Of a stretch of 64,000 nucleotides of DNA, positions 1-8,655 are shown one piece after another. A program made the position numbers and the translations under genes. This DNA is from Scilla litardierei (taxonomy: Eukaryota > Streptophyta > Magnoliopsida > Asparagales > Asparagaceae). Position 1 is the first letter of the stretch. Every line of letters begins with the position of its first letter. The notes beneath the pieces were generated by a model. It had not been told where the DNA came from and did not search any database. It was given only the letters and a program-made list of their open reading frames with translations. The stretch lies in assembly GCA_030789695.1 (NCBI GenBank), contig CM061141.1, positions 197,047,689 through 197,111,688 of the forward strand, read 5' to 3'.

Positions 1-1953
1 GGTGCAAGGAATCCGAAAACTCCCCGGATCTTTAAATTTTGCCGGCTCCTTCTCTCTCTTGGTGAACCAAGAGCCCTCCTCGGCTAGCATGATCTTCTCC
101 TTCCTTTTCCTCCCCGAAATCAAGTCCTTCAAAAATTTAGCATACGTGGGGATCTCGACGATGGCGTCCAGGAAGGGAATGTTGAGGCTAACTCCTCTTA
201 GGTACTCGAGAAATTTTGCTAGCCTTTTCTCCATTTTCTCTCTAGCGAGCCTTTGGGGGAATGGGACCGGTGGCATGAAGTGCCTCTCCTCAGCTCTAGA
301 TCTCTCCTTTTCTTGTGGCTCCTTCTCCTTTTCAGCTTCAACTATCGGCTCAATTGGCTCCAAGCTTTCCTCCACGGGTTCCTCAGTCGGAATCATAGCG
401 GGGGTGGTGTCCTTCCCGCCTCTAGTAGTAACGGCAACTACGGCGTTGATGTGGCCGGTGTTGCCCCGTGGGTTTTGCTCCGGTTGTGCCGACAATCGTT
501 GAGTGTTCCGATTGAGCAACGCCAATTGCTCCGATATTTGGGCCACAACGGTATTAAGGGAGTCTTGCCCCGCCTTCAAGGTAGCATTTACCTTATTTTG
601 CTCGACCATGAACGCCTCCACTCTAGTTTCGAAGTCGGATCGTTGTGGAGCTTGTGGAGGGTTTTGATTTTGATTCCTCCACCCTTGGTTGTATCCGGGC
701 GGCCTATATGGTGGAACTTGTTGCTTTGGTTGAAAGTTTTGTTGTGGAGGCCCCCTCGGCGGATAGTATTGTTGTTGGGGTGGTGGTGGCGGTCGAGTTT
801 GTTGAGGCGGTTGTTGTGGCGGGTTCAAAGCTCCTTCATTGTTGGCGTAAGAGAATCCGGGATGATTTCTTGTGGCCGGATTGGCCCAATATCCTTGGTT
901 CCCCGCAACATATTGTACTTGCTCCAAGGATCCTTCTACTTGCTCTCTTCCCGAATACATGGCTTGAGATTGGTCTTGCCAATCACACATTTGGTTGGTT
1001 GGAGCGGGGGTGGAAGGGCTTCCTTGGGGCTCCGTGATAAACTTCTCCAATCTCTCCACTACCTTGTGGAGAGAATCAAACTTGCTCGTAAGTTCCGCTA
1101 CGGCCTTCGCCTCGTAGATGCTAGTTGGCTTTAAGGAGGACGTAGAGTGTCCTCGCTCATCGCCCCATTGTTGGTTATTTGAGGCCATCTCCTCAATTAG
1201 GGCCGTAGCTTCCTCGGGAGTCTTTGACAAGATAGCACCATTCGCCGCGGCATCAATAATTTGTTTGGTCCCCGGTTGGAGACCGTTGTAGAAGATATGG
1301 ACTAGCTCCCAATCTTCTATACTGTGGTGCGGGCATTGATGCTGCAAATCCTTAAAACGCTCCAAAGCTTCATAGAGCGTCTCCTGTGGTCCTTGCTTGA
1401 AGGACATGAGAGCGCTCCGGATCTTCACCGTCTTGGATGGCGGATAGAATTTGTCAATAAATGCACCCGCCAACTCGTCCCAAGAGGTGAAAATTCCGTC
1501 AGCCTGCGTCCTCAACCAATAGAGTGCCTTGTCCTTTAGCGTGAAGGGGAAGAGACGCAGTCTGATGGCATCGATGGAGACCCCCGGCATCTGAAATGTG
1601 GCGCACTTTGACAAGAATAATTGGATGTGGTAGTGGGGGTTCTCATGGGCGTTACCATGAAATGGGTCTTGTTGCATCAAAACCACCAATCCAGTCTTTA
1701 GCTCGAAGTTCTTGTCAGCCGCCAACTCCGGCACGGCAATGGATGAGGTAGTAGAAGAGGTCTTAGGCCGAAGCCTATCGCGAATAGAAATTATCCTCGC
1801 CATCCTTGCCGCCAATTGTTCCGCAGTTTCCGGGTTGGTCATAAACCGCCCTTCCGGATTTTGTCTCCTTTCAGCTCTAAGTCTCCGCGCGGTACGTTCG
1901 ATCTCGGGATCAAATAATAAAGCTTCAGGGTCCGCCGTAGATCTCGTGTACAT
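1..1953 (-). CDS. gag: Athila-like retrotransposon gag(-pro) polyprotein, cut by the window edge (element E)
   Basis: Reading the minus strand from the ATG at 1953, I translated about 650 codons with no stop up to base 1, so the frame is open and continues outside the window. The protein starts MYTRSTADPEALLFDPEIER. A retrotransposon gag core lies at about residues 95-250, with the family signature RLRLFPFTLKDKALYWL near residue 131 and a CPHH..DWELVHIFYNGL stretch further on. A Gln/Pro-rich segment and a long acidic spacer follow, then the PVPFPQRLAREKMEKR and IPFLDAIVEIPTYAKFLKDL blocks that normally precede the Athila aspartic protease. The protease itself would be left of base 1. Gag builds the cytoplasmic virus-like particle in which reverse transcription occurs. 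The start is the first ATG downstream of the primer site, about 140 bp away. No lesion is visible, so E may be a young copy. Confidence 0.88.
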   Translation of the reverse strand, partial: MYTRSTADPEALLFDPEIERTARRLRAERRQNPEGRFMTNPETAEQLAARMARIISIRDRLRPKTSSTTSSIAVPELAADKNFELKTGLVVLMQQDPFHGNAHENPHYHIQLFLSKCATFQMPGVSIDAIRLRLFPFTLKDKALYWLRTQADGIFTSWDELAGAFIDKFYPPSKTVKIRSALMSFKQGPQETLYEALERFKDLQHQCPHHSIEDWELVHIFYNGLQPGTKQIIDAAANGAILSKTPEEATALIEEMASNNQQWGDERGHSTSSLKPTSIYEAKAVAELTSKFDSLHKVVERLEKFITEPQGSPSTPAPTNQMCDWQDQSQAMYSGREQVEGSLEQVQYVAGNQGYWANPATRNHPGFSYANNEGALNPPQQPPQQTRPPPPPQQQYYPPRGPPQQNFQPKQQVPPYRPPGYNQGWRNQNQNPPQAPQRSDFETRVEAFMVEQNKVNATLKAGQDSLNTVVAQISEQLALLNRNTQRLSAQPEQNPRGNTGHINAVVAVTTRGGKDTTPAMIPTEEPVEESLEPIEPIVEAEKEKEPQEKERSRAEERHFMPPVPFPQRLAREKMEKRLAKFLEYLRGVSLNIPFLDAIVEIPTYAKFLKDLISGRKRKEKIMLAEEGSWFTKREKEPAKFKDPGSFRIPCT

Positions 1954-2096
1954 GCACAGGGGAAAAAGAGTTTCAAAGAGATGATTAGTACCGTGGAAGG
2001 GTTAGGTAAGAAATAAGAAATAAAAATAATGATAAAAATAAAGTAATAAAAAAAGAAAGAAATAGCTAGGGTGAGAAAGAATCAAACGCAATCGCC

Positions 2097-2114
2097 TCCC
2101 CGGCAACGGCGCCA
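2097..2114 (-). other. Primer binding site, tRNA-Asp type (element E)
   Basis: On the minus strand the 18-mer TGGCGCCGTTGCCGGGGA lies six bases after the LTR end. It is complementary to the 3' end, including CCA, of plant tRNA-Asp, the primer described for Athila elements. The same 18-mer occurs next to the LTRs of elements B and D. The leader between it and the gag ATG (1954-2096) is A-rich and holds no other recognisable feature. Confidence 0.9.
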
Positions 2115-2478
2115 AAAACTTGATCGCTCCGGGATGTGACCCAAAGAACGGTTGTAGTTTTACCGCAAGTGCACGGTGTAGCAGCGAGCGGGTTATCGAA
2201 CACAGGGAGGACGAATGACCGTGCTTGTTCCAACCAACCTGGCTATTTAAGAGGGAAATTTTCCTTTGGCAATCCTGTCACAATCGTCAGACAAAAATGC
2301 GGAAATATCAAATCAAATAAAGAACGTCTAGGGAATGGGGAATCCCCGCTACTCACCGTATCTCATAAATGTGGTTCATCGGTATCAAAATTGCTAGGTT
2401 AGGATTTTGGATGAACTAGTTGTAACTGAATGTAGAACCAAGCTCACGCTCTCGCGCTGTTGCCGGTCTATAGCTATC

Positions 2479-2776
2479 CTAGGTTTGGGTCCAATCTCTT
2501 GCAAACCCTAGCCTAGGGAAACTAGCATTAGGATCAACATCATCGTCCAATCGCGCACCGAGCCCAATCTCTTACAAACTCGGTCCACGACCTAGATTAG
2601 GATAGTTCCTACCCGTCCAATCTCTTGCAAACGAGTATCGGCATGGAATTGCAATCGGGAATCCTAGTATCGGTCCAATCTCTTGCAAACCGATACTTCG
2701 AAAATTCGATTCCAACCCAATTCGGATTTCTAGGGTTTCTTATTGAATTGGGATCCAATCTCTTGCAAATCCCAAT
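2479..2776 (-). promoter_or_regulatory. Cluster of five hairpins with one constant loop in the E LTR
   Basis: The 14-mer CCAATCTCTTGCAA (one copy has TTACAA) occurs at 2491, 2564, 2617, 2675 and 2755. Each copy is flanked by arms complementary to each other but different from site to site: CTAGG/CCTAG plus GGGT/ACCC (2479-2516), ACCGAG/CTCGGT (2557-2584), TACCCGT/ACGAGTA with one mismatch (2610-2637), AGTATCGGT/ACCGATACT (2666-2697) and ATTGGGAT/ATCCCAAT (2747-2776). In the element's RNA sense the loop is UUGCAAGAGAUUGG. The cluster lies downstream of the TATA-like box, so it should be in the transcribed leader. A role in packaging, dimerisation or translation is inference. Confidence 0.75.
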
Positions 2777-3168
2777 CGATATGAACTCCTAGCTAACCGT
2801 AATAAATTGATCCCAATCTAATCCCTAAACATCAATTCTAGCAAAATTTCTACTAATTCATCACAAATATGAAGTTGGGCTTGTAGGGTTCATCCCCACG
2901 CCCCAAGACGTGGAGACTACTCACAAATCATAGCAAGATCACAAAAATAATCAATGAAATAAGCAATAGAATTCATCACAATATTGAGATAAGCAATAAA
3001 AATAGAATTTTTAAGGAAAAGAGATGCAAACCAATGGAGTTCTTCAATTAATCCAACAAAAATCCAATATTTGCTTCTTCTCCAATCACAAGAATAAAGC
3101 TAAAAAGTAGATCTAAAAAGCTGCAAAAAATCTAAGAGAGAGCTCTCGAAACTAGGGTAAAAACAGGG

Positions 3169-3176
3169 TTTAAATA
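3169..3176 (-). promoter_or_regulatory. TATA-like box of the E LTR
   Basis: On the minus strand the sequence GGCTATTTAAACCC lies about 85 bp downstream of the palindrome array and upstream of the hairpin cluster. Position and base composition fit a TATA element. The match is not a canonical TATAAA. Confidence 0.45.
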
Positions 3177-3259
3177 GCCCCAAAAATCGTCCAAAAATCG
3201 TGACCAAAATGCCCCTGCACAGCCTGTTTTCCGCAGTTTTCGCTACAGGCAGCGCATCG

Positions 3260-3640
3260 CACTCGGCCGAGTGACAAAAGTCGCTCGGCCGAGTGAAAAC
3301 CCTGTAATTTTCCAGTAATTCGGGGCTTTCAGGGGTCTTCTCCTCGGGGGCGGCTCGGCCGAGTGAGTTGTCGTCACTCGGCCGATGGCTTCATAGTACT
3401 CGGGCGGACGGGATTAACCACTCGGCCGAGTGGGTCTTCTGAAGCTCAGGCAGCCGAAAAACAGTAACTTGGATGTTTTGGGAGGGCTTCGTCTGGGCGC
3501 CACTCGGGAGGACGAGATATCGTCACTCGGCCGATGTGGTCTCCGTCGCTCGGCCGAGTGCACAGGTAAATCGTGTCTGATCTGATCGGCCGAGCGGTGT
3601 CTCGCTGGTCGGCCGAGTGGCTCCTCCACTCGGCCGAGTG
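3260..3640. repeat. Array of CTCGGCCGAG palindromes in the E LTR
   Basis: About ten copies of CACTCGGCCGAGTG or one-arm variants lie at irregular spacing, for example near 3260, 3283, 3352, 3421, 3547 and 3628. The core CTCGGCCGAG is a perfect 10-bp palindrome with two CpG sites. The array lies upstream of the TATA-like box in the element's orientation, so it may hold regulatory protein sites. Confidence 0.7.
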
Positions 3641-4348
3641 AGACACAAAAAATTCCCAGATTGCTTATTTTGGCGTCCTCGTCGCTCCTGCGACGTTCAT
3701 TCTTCTTCCGCTCCTCTCCAACAGCAAAATACCCCTCGGGGAGGTCGTCGGTGACCGTCTAGAGTAAGCGCATCTCGAGATCACTCCAAATCGCGCCAAA
3801 TCACCTGAAATGCGACAAAAACAACAAATCGTGAAAAGCATTGCAATATCATCGATATATCGTGAAAAACATGATTTGGGTGATCTAAATGGCATGCAAA
3901 CATGCGGGAAAAGGGTGTAAAATAAGGAGTGATCACATACTAGAAAAGACGGTGGCCAATTCTAGAAAGGACTGGTCATCAAAGCTTCCTGACGCGCTTT
4001 GGGCCTACAGGACGGCATTTAAAACTCCTATCGGCACAACTCCCTACCGGCTTGTCTATGGGAAAGCTTGCCATCTTCCTGTGGAATTGGAGCATAAGGC
4101 ATTTTGGGCAGTTAAGAATCTGAACTTCGACACCAAGAAGGTAGGAGTGCACCGGCAGTTACAACTCAACGAGCTCGACGAAATCCGGCTCAATGCATAT
4201 GAGAACGCCAAGATCTACAAGGAGAAGATGAAGCGGTGGCACGATAAGCGAATCTTGAAGAGGGAATTCAAAGAAGGGGACTTAGTTCTCCTGTTCAACT
4301 CAAAGCTGAAGCTCTTTCCTGGAAAACTCAAGTCAAGGTGGTCGGGGC

Positions 4349-5948
4349 TAGGGATGGGAACGGGCCGGGCCGGGCCGGGCCGAGCCGGGCCAAATAGATG
4401 CCCATTTCAAATGGGCGGGCTTTCGGGCCGGCCCAAAGCCCATATGGGCCTTTTCTGGAATGCCCAAATGGGTTCAATGGGGCTTTGGGTCCGTCCATTG
4501 GGCTTTGGGCCTGCCCATCGGGCCTCTTAATAAATTACAATAAAAACAATCTGAAAACGAAGAGCGCCTCCAAGACACCCAGCTCGCTCGAGATCGAGGT
4601 CACCGCCGAGCAGGATCCTCGAGATCGAAGTCGCCGCTGCCCATAAGAAAACCCAGGCAACAACCCAATTCTAAATCTCCCCCAAACTGCTCAAAGCTCT
4701 CATTTTTACTTAAAATTACTAACCAAGATCCAATTTTTCAGCCAGTTAAAATGACATACAATCGGTGTAAAATTAACAAAAGTTAGGTGCTAATTCCCTG
4801 TAAAAGTAGAGTTATTTCTACTTGAGCTCCTCACTAGAGCCATGTGGGCGTTAGCAACTTGGAAGCAAGTGCAAATGTGCATTGCAATCCTCGGCTGACC
4901 CGTGTGAAACACAGCCGCTGGCTTAGCTTTTTGGCATATAAAATGCAGAGATATTTGAGCTAGGAAAAAAAATTATAAAATATAAAATATTTGGCATCCT
5001 CGCCCAGCAATGCTTCTCTCTCTCTTGAGCTCTTCCCTTCTTTTGTAGTTAGTCTTTGCTTTAAATCCAAGCAAAAAACAAGATAACTAAAGGAAGATGA
5101 GGAGTTCTTTTTTTGATGTGATGTTAATTTGAGGCCCTCGTCAAAAATTGCTCATCTTGGAGATCACGGTGTTGCTCTTGACATTCTCCCCTCTTCTTCT
5201 TCTTCAATTTCTTCATCAAGTTTTATTCTTTTCCCCTAATTTCACGGATCAAAACCTCTCCTTTATTCAATATTCCTTTTTTCTGACTGTTTTTTCACAG
5301 ACCCAGATGGTAATCTCTACAGTCCGATCGGCGATCGCCGGTGGAACGGGAGCGCACGCCCACGCCCCTTCCCTGACAAACTTGGTGGCGGGATCGAACC
5401 CCGGTAACCGGCCGGAATTGTACCTCCTCTTGGCCTCCATCCTGCACTCCATCGCATACCGAATTCGGCCCCGAAACGCCCTCTGCAGGTCTGCGATGAA
5501 TCCGAGCACATCTCTGGTCAGAATCTCGCGAATTCGGCGTCGTACCGGCCTCGTATCTCAACGCCATCGGGCACGTCGTAGTGTCCTATGTTATCGTCGC
5601 ATCTGTCAAGGCGCCAGGCGTCTTAGGGGAGGGATCCGGCGGTGCGCATCGGCCAGAGGATGAGCGGTCGAGGAGCCCTAACTCGCGAGACTGGATGGCA
5701 GAAAAAAAGCCCGATGGGCAAATGTTTTGATCGGGGCGGGCGAGTTCGCATTTCATCTGGGCGGCCCGATCGGGCTTTGGGCGGCCCGATCGGGCTTCGG
5801 CAAAGAAAAGCTTTTGGCCCGAAAATCAATAGGGCATTTAATATTGGGTTCGGGCTGGCCCGATGCCCGAATGGGTATGATTATCACCCGGGCTTTTCGG
5901 GCTGGCCCGATTGGGCACCGGGCCAGCCCTGACCCATTCTCATCCCTA
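4349..5948. mobile_element. Non-autonomous hAT-superfamily transposon with 8-bp target duplication
   Basis: The element starts TAGGGATGGGAACGGG and ends, on the opposite strand, TAGGGATGAGAATGGG, so the termini are inverted repeats of about 16 bp with two mismatches. It is bracketed by a perfect 8-bp duplication GTCGGGGC at 4341-4348 and 5949-5956. An 8-bp duplication with TAGGGATG termini is typical of hAT elements. At 1600 bp with no transposase frame it is non-autonomous. The subterminal regions are rich in GGGCC and GGCCCGATCGGGC repeats. The middle carries a malate synthase fragment; the remainder (4550-5300) is AT-rich with nothing recognised. Confidence 0.9.
5309..5586 (-). pseudogene. 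Captured malate synthase N-terminal gene fragment inside the hAT element
   Basis: The minus strand encodes YDVPDGVEIRGRYDAEFAR and, after a one-base frame change, ILTRDVLGFIADLQRAF, GRIRYAMECRMEAKRRYN, PGFDPATKFVREGAWACAPV and PPAIADRTVEIT. From memory of the family this matches the N-terminal part of plant malate synthase, the glyoxysomal enzyme joining glyoxylate and acetyl-CoA. Only about 90 of some 550 residues are present. The frame is broken near 5535, and no catalytic residues are included. The fragment ends at VEIT, where unrelated sequence begins, perhaps at a former exon edge. It is antisense to the host element A and is surely non-functional as an enzyme. Confidence 0.85.
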
Positions 5949-6132
5949 GTCGGGGCCGTTCCGCGTCACCAAGGTTTTCCCGCATGGGGCTATTGAGATA
6001 ATGGGAAGGGATGAGCCGTTTAAAGTCAACGGACATCGTCTGAAACACTATGCAGTTGGAGAACCAGAATTCTCTCCGGTCGGATCCCCAACGAGCGGCA
6101 ACTCTTCCTCTAACCCTCCGGATCCTAATTGA

Positions 6133-7136
6133 CCACCGCTAGAGGCGTCGAGCTAAACGACGTTAAACGAAAGCGCTTCATGGGAGGCAACCCATGTTCT
6201 AAACTTATGCTTCGTTTTTAGGATTTTTTCTACTTTATTTTTCTCTATCCTTATAAATAAATCCAGCCGAAACAACTTCCGTGAAGGAACTCAGGCGATT
6301 CTTGGGTTTTGCAGAAAACAAGGCCCCAACCGATCGGGTGAGTTCCCACCCGATCGATTGGGATGTATCAGATACAAGCCGCATCTGTCCCCAAATGAAC
6401 AGATCGGGTGAAGAATGGAGAGACCGGGTGACAGACCGGGTGATCTGGGGAGAAGTCTCGGAAATTTTTTGGGAAATATCAACCGATCGGTTGAGTTAGA
6501 GCGCGATCGGTTGAGGCGACCGGGTGAGCAACCCCCAATTCTCGGGAAAATTTGGGAAACGGTCAACCGATCGGGTGAATATTCACCCGGTCGGTTCGCC
6601 TGTAGCTGTTGGCCGACAGGAAACTTTCGAAATTGGCCTACCCGATCGGGTGAGAACTCACCCGATCGGTTCATTTTCGCCCCTATAAATACCCCTATCG
6701 GACGATGACAGCCACCCGACCCCCGAAAATCCCCTTCACCAGGCTACACACTCTCCAACTATCGAATCGACCTTCTCCACTCAACATACTGCCCCTAAAC
6801 CATCATCCCCTCTCACTCCCATACTTCCCCACCCCCGCCACCTTGCCATCGTCGACGTTCCATCATCAAAACACCCAAACCCTAACCCTAACCCCCAAAA
6901 TTTTCAAAAACCTGTTTCTTGTCGGATCAGCGAGCGGCGGCTTCCCGAATTGCTCCCTCCTACTACGCGAGCCCCCCGGGAGCTTGATCTTGCTACATCG
7001 ATGGGTAACACTCTTCCACTCTACACATCTCTTACTTTATCTTTAATATCCTAAATTGGTGTTGTACCTGCTTGACTTGCTCTATATTTATCATAAGCAC
7101 GCCCCCACTTTCCTTTTCGCTACCCACATAGTCACC
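6133..7136 (+). other. Spacer between integrase and env-position gene of element A
   Basis: No protein frame is supported here. It contains the conserved stretch GCTTCATGGGAGGCAACCC (about 6175-6193), shared in reverse by element D at about 49549-49567. The palindrome and TATA module follows (6328-6691), then about 450 bp of C-rich leader before the ATG at 7137. Confidence 0.7.
6328..6691 (+). promoter_or_regulatory. Internal promoter-like module upstream of the env-position gene (element A)
   Basis: About ten copies of CCGATCGG or GACCGGG-type motifs with ACC/GGT flanks lie between 6328 and 6674. The last two form an inverted pair (6641-6674), and TATAAATA follows at 6684-6691. The same design, inverted pair then TATA box, occurs in the element's own LTR (19641-19694). 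It also precedes the env-position gene in element D. A separate transcript starting near 6715 is inference. Confidence 0.6.
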
Positions 7137-8655
7137 ATGTCTAAGAAAGGGAAAGAGATTGCATCATCTTCACGCCGTGATCCGCTCTACGGCCCCTTTT
7201 CCCCCTCTTTCCTTGGCATAAACCCTTCTACGGAAGAACAGTCTGACCGTTTGCGAGCACTACTTCATCGCCCGATGAGACCTACACTCTTCGCCGATCT
7301 CCCCACACTCGAAGCTCTAGGGCTTTCGAACGGCGTCGCCAGAATTTTAAACTGTATCGGGTGCCATACCCTCTCTTACATCCATGCTCACACACACAGA
7401 AATCTCACGCTTGAATTCCTCAGTTCCCTCGAGTTGTTTGATGGGGGTTTCTCCTTCCGCGCTTTCAACTGCGATTTTTCTCTGGGTTTCATCGAGTTGA
7501 ACAATATCCTCAACCTCCGTCACCCCGATCTTAATACTGAGCATTTCACCCACGATCGAACTGACATCTACTCTCAATTCCGGGCTGATGGTGTTTGGCA
7601 ACGATTTACCCGGTACACCACCTTTCCACCCGAGGCTCTTGCCTCCTACATTATTCACCCGTGTTACCGCCTCACCCATTGCATCCTCGCCAACACTGTT
7701 TTCGCCCGCGTGGATGTGTCCACTGTATCTAGGGATGAGCTCTTCTTTCTCTATGCCATGTCCGATGACAGGATCCTTGGGCACATCCCTATGCCCATAA
7801 ACGCCGCTCATTGGATCGTCCACGAAATTTTTGCTGTTAGCCGCGCCAATTCTGGATCCATCTGTTGTGGTGGGATGATCACTCTTATCGTCAGCTGTGT
7901 TTTGAGGGTGCCTCCCGACCTCCCTATTTTGCCTGGACGTAGCCGTATTGATCGCAATTACTTGATCGATATCAATATGCTCACTCCCTTCGGTGAAGAC
8001 CGTTTTGTCTACCTCTATGGCCCCGCCTGCGCACCTTTCGCGATCCTGCCACCTTTAGCCCATTTGCGGCTACCCTACCCCCCATCTCATCTGCCTTGGG
8101 AGAGTTACCATGATCCTTGGTATTCTCCATTAGTGCATCTACCACCCTTGGATCCTCCCGATTGGCACCCAACTGTCGGCCCACCTGGTACGATCTTTCT
8201 CCACCACAGCCCCCCCGGTGCACATCGATCCTCCCGTGCTCCAGCCTGTCGCCCCTCCTTCCCCCATAGGCACACCCTCCTCTTCCTCTGAGGATTCCTT
8301 CATTCACTATTCCCCACCCTCCTCCCCTTCCCCTACCATTCCAATACCAGCGAATCCGATTGACTCTCCCTTGCATATCTCTGCATTTCACGATCACATT
8401 TTATTCGCTAGCACTGTCATGTCTAGCTTGGGGGACGTCTATTTTGGTGTGTTGTCGTGTTTTGTTGTTTTTCTCATTTTTGTGTGTGTGCTTATTTTTC
8501 CCCTTTTGAGTGTCGTGTCGTGTGGTTTTATTTCTATTTTTGTGTCGTTTGATTTTGATTTTGATCTTTCTTTATTTTCAGTCTCATCTCTGTGTTTCCC
8601 TCGTTTTCATTTCTTTTTGTGTCGGTGCGTATTCCCCCCATCTTCATTGCCCTCC
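7137..8655 (+). pseudogene. Env-position protein of Athila type (ATHILA ORF-1-like), element A
   Basis: From ATG 7137 (MSKKGKEIASSSRRDPLYG) the frame runs about 385 codons. It contains HRNLTLEFLSSLELFDGG, FRAFNCDFSLGFIELNNIL and a block ending IIHPCYRLTHCILANTVF, features I associate with the plant ATHILA ORF-1 family found between integrase and the 3' LTR. Its role is unknown; an envelope function has been suggested only from its position. The frame breaks in a run of seven C at 8210-8216. The Pro/Ser-rich tail then continues in another frame (PPSPIGTPSSSSEDSF) and passes into hydrophobic, T-rich sequence up to the insertion of C at 8656. The homologous gene in D has the same domain order. 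Confidence 0.75.

Larger units (their letters stand above)
2121..3935 (-). repeat. 5' LTR of Athila-like element E
   Basis: The LTR reads TGATCACTCC at its start (3935) and GGAGCGATCA at its end (2121) on the minus strand, giving imperfect terminal inverted repeats, with the tRNA-Asp primer site just beyond the end. The right boundary is fixed because the integrase frame of element A resumes at 3936. Inside, in transcription order, are a palindrome array (3640-3260), a TATA-like box (3176-3169), a cluster of five hairpins (2776-2479), and the block rich in TACCGCAAGTGCACGG and ATCGAACACAGGGAGG (plus-strand reading) near the primer side. The second LTR lies outside the window, so the target duplication cannot be checked. 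Confidence 0.85.
3936..6132 (+). pseudogene. int: Integrase C-terminal part of element A, split by the hAT insertion
   Basis: The first part (3936-4348) encodes [37 protein letters not shown] and [18 protein letters not shown], the signature stretch at the end of the integrase catalytic core in Athila/Tat elements. It then gives the C-terminal region [20 protein letters not shown]. After the hAT element the frame resumes at 5957 with [14 protein letters not shown] and [13 protein letters not shown] and ends at TGA 6130-6132. Integrase would join element cDNA to chromosomal DNA in the nucleus. It is broken twice: E removes the upstream DDE core from view at 3935, and the hAT element splits the C-terminal domain. 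Apart from those insertions the visible frame is open. Confidence 0.88.

Noticed and set aside
253..1134. Plus-strand 293-codon open frame in the first kilobase
   Set aside because: It is the antisense of the gag frame of element E, which gives clear family motifs on the minus strand.
2097..2114. tRNA-Asp gene fragment
   Set aside because: Only the 18 bases complementary to the tRNA 3' end are present at the expected distance from an LTR, so it is a primer site. The same holds at 40568 and 52512.
3260..3640. CRISPR-like array of short palindromic repeats
   Set aside because: Spacing is irregular, repeats are only 10-14 bp, the sequence is inside a plant LTR, and no cas gene exists.
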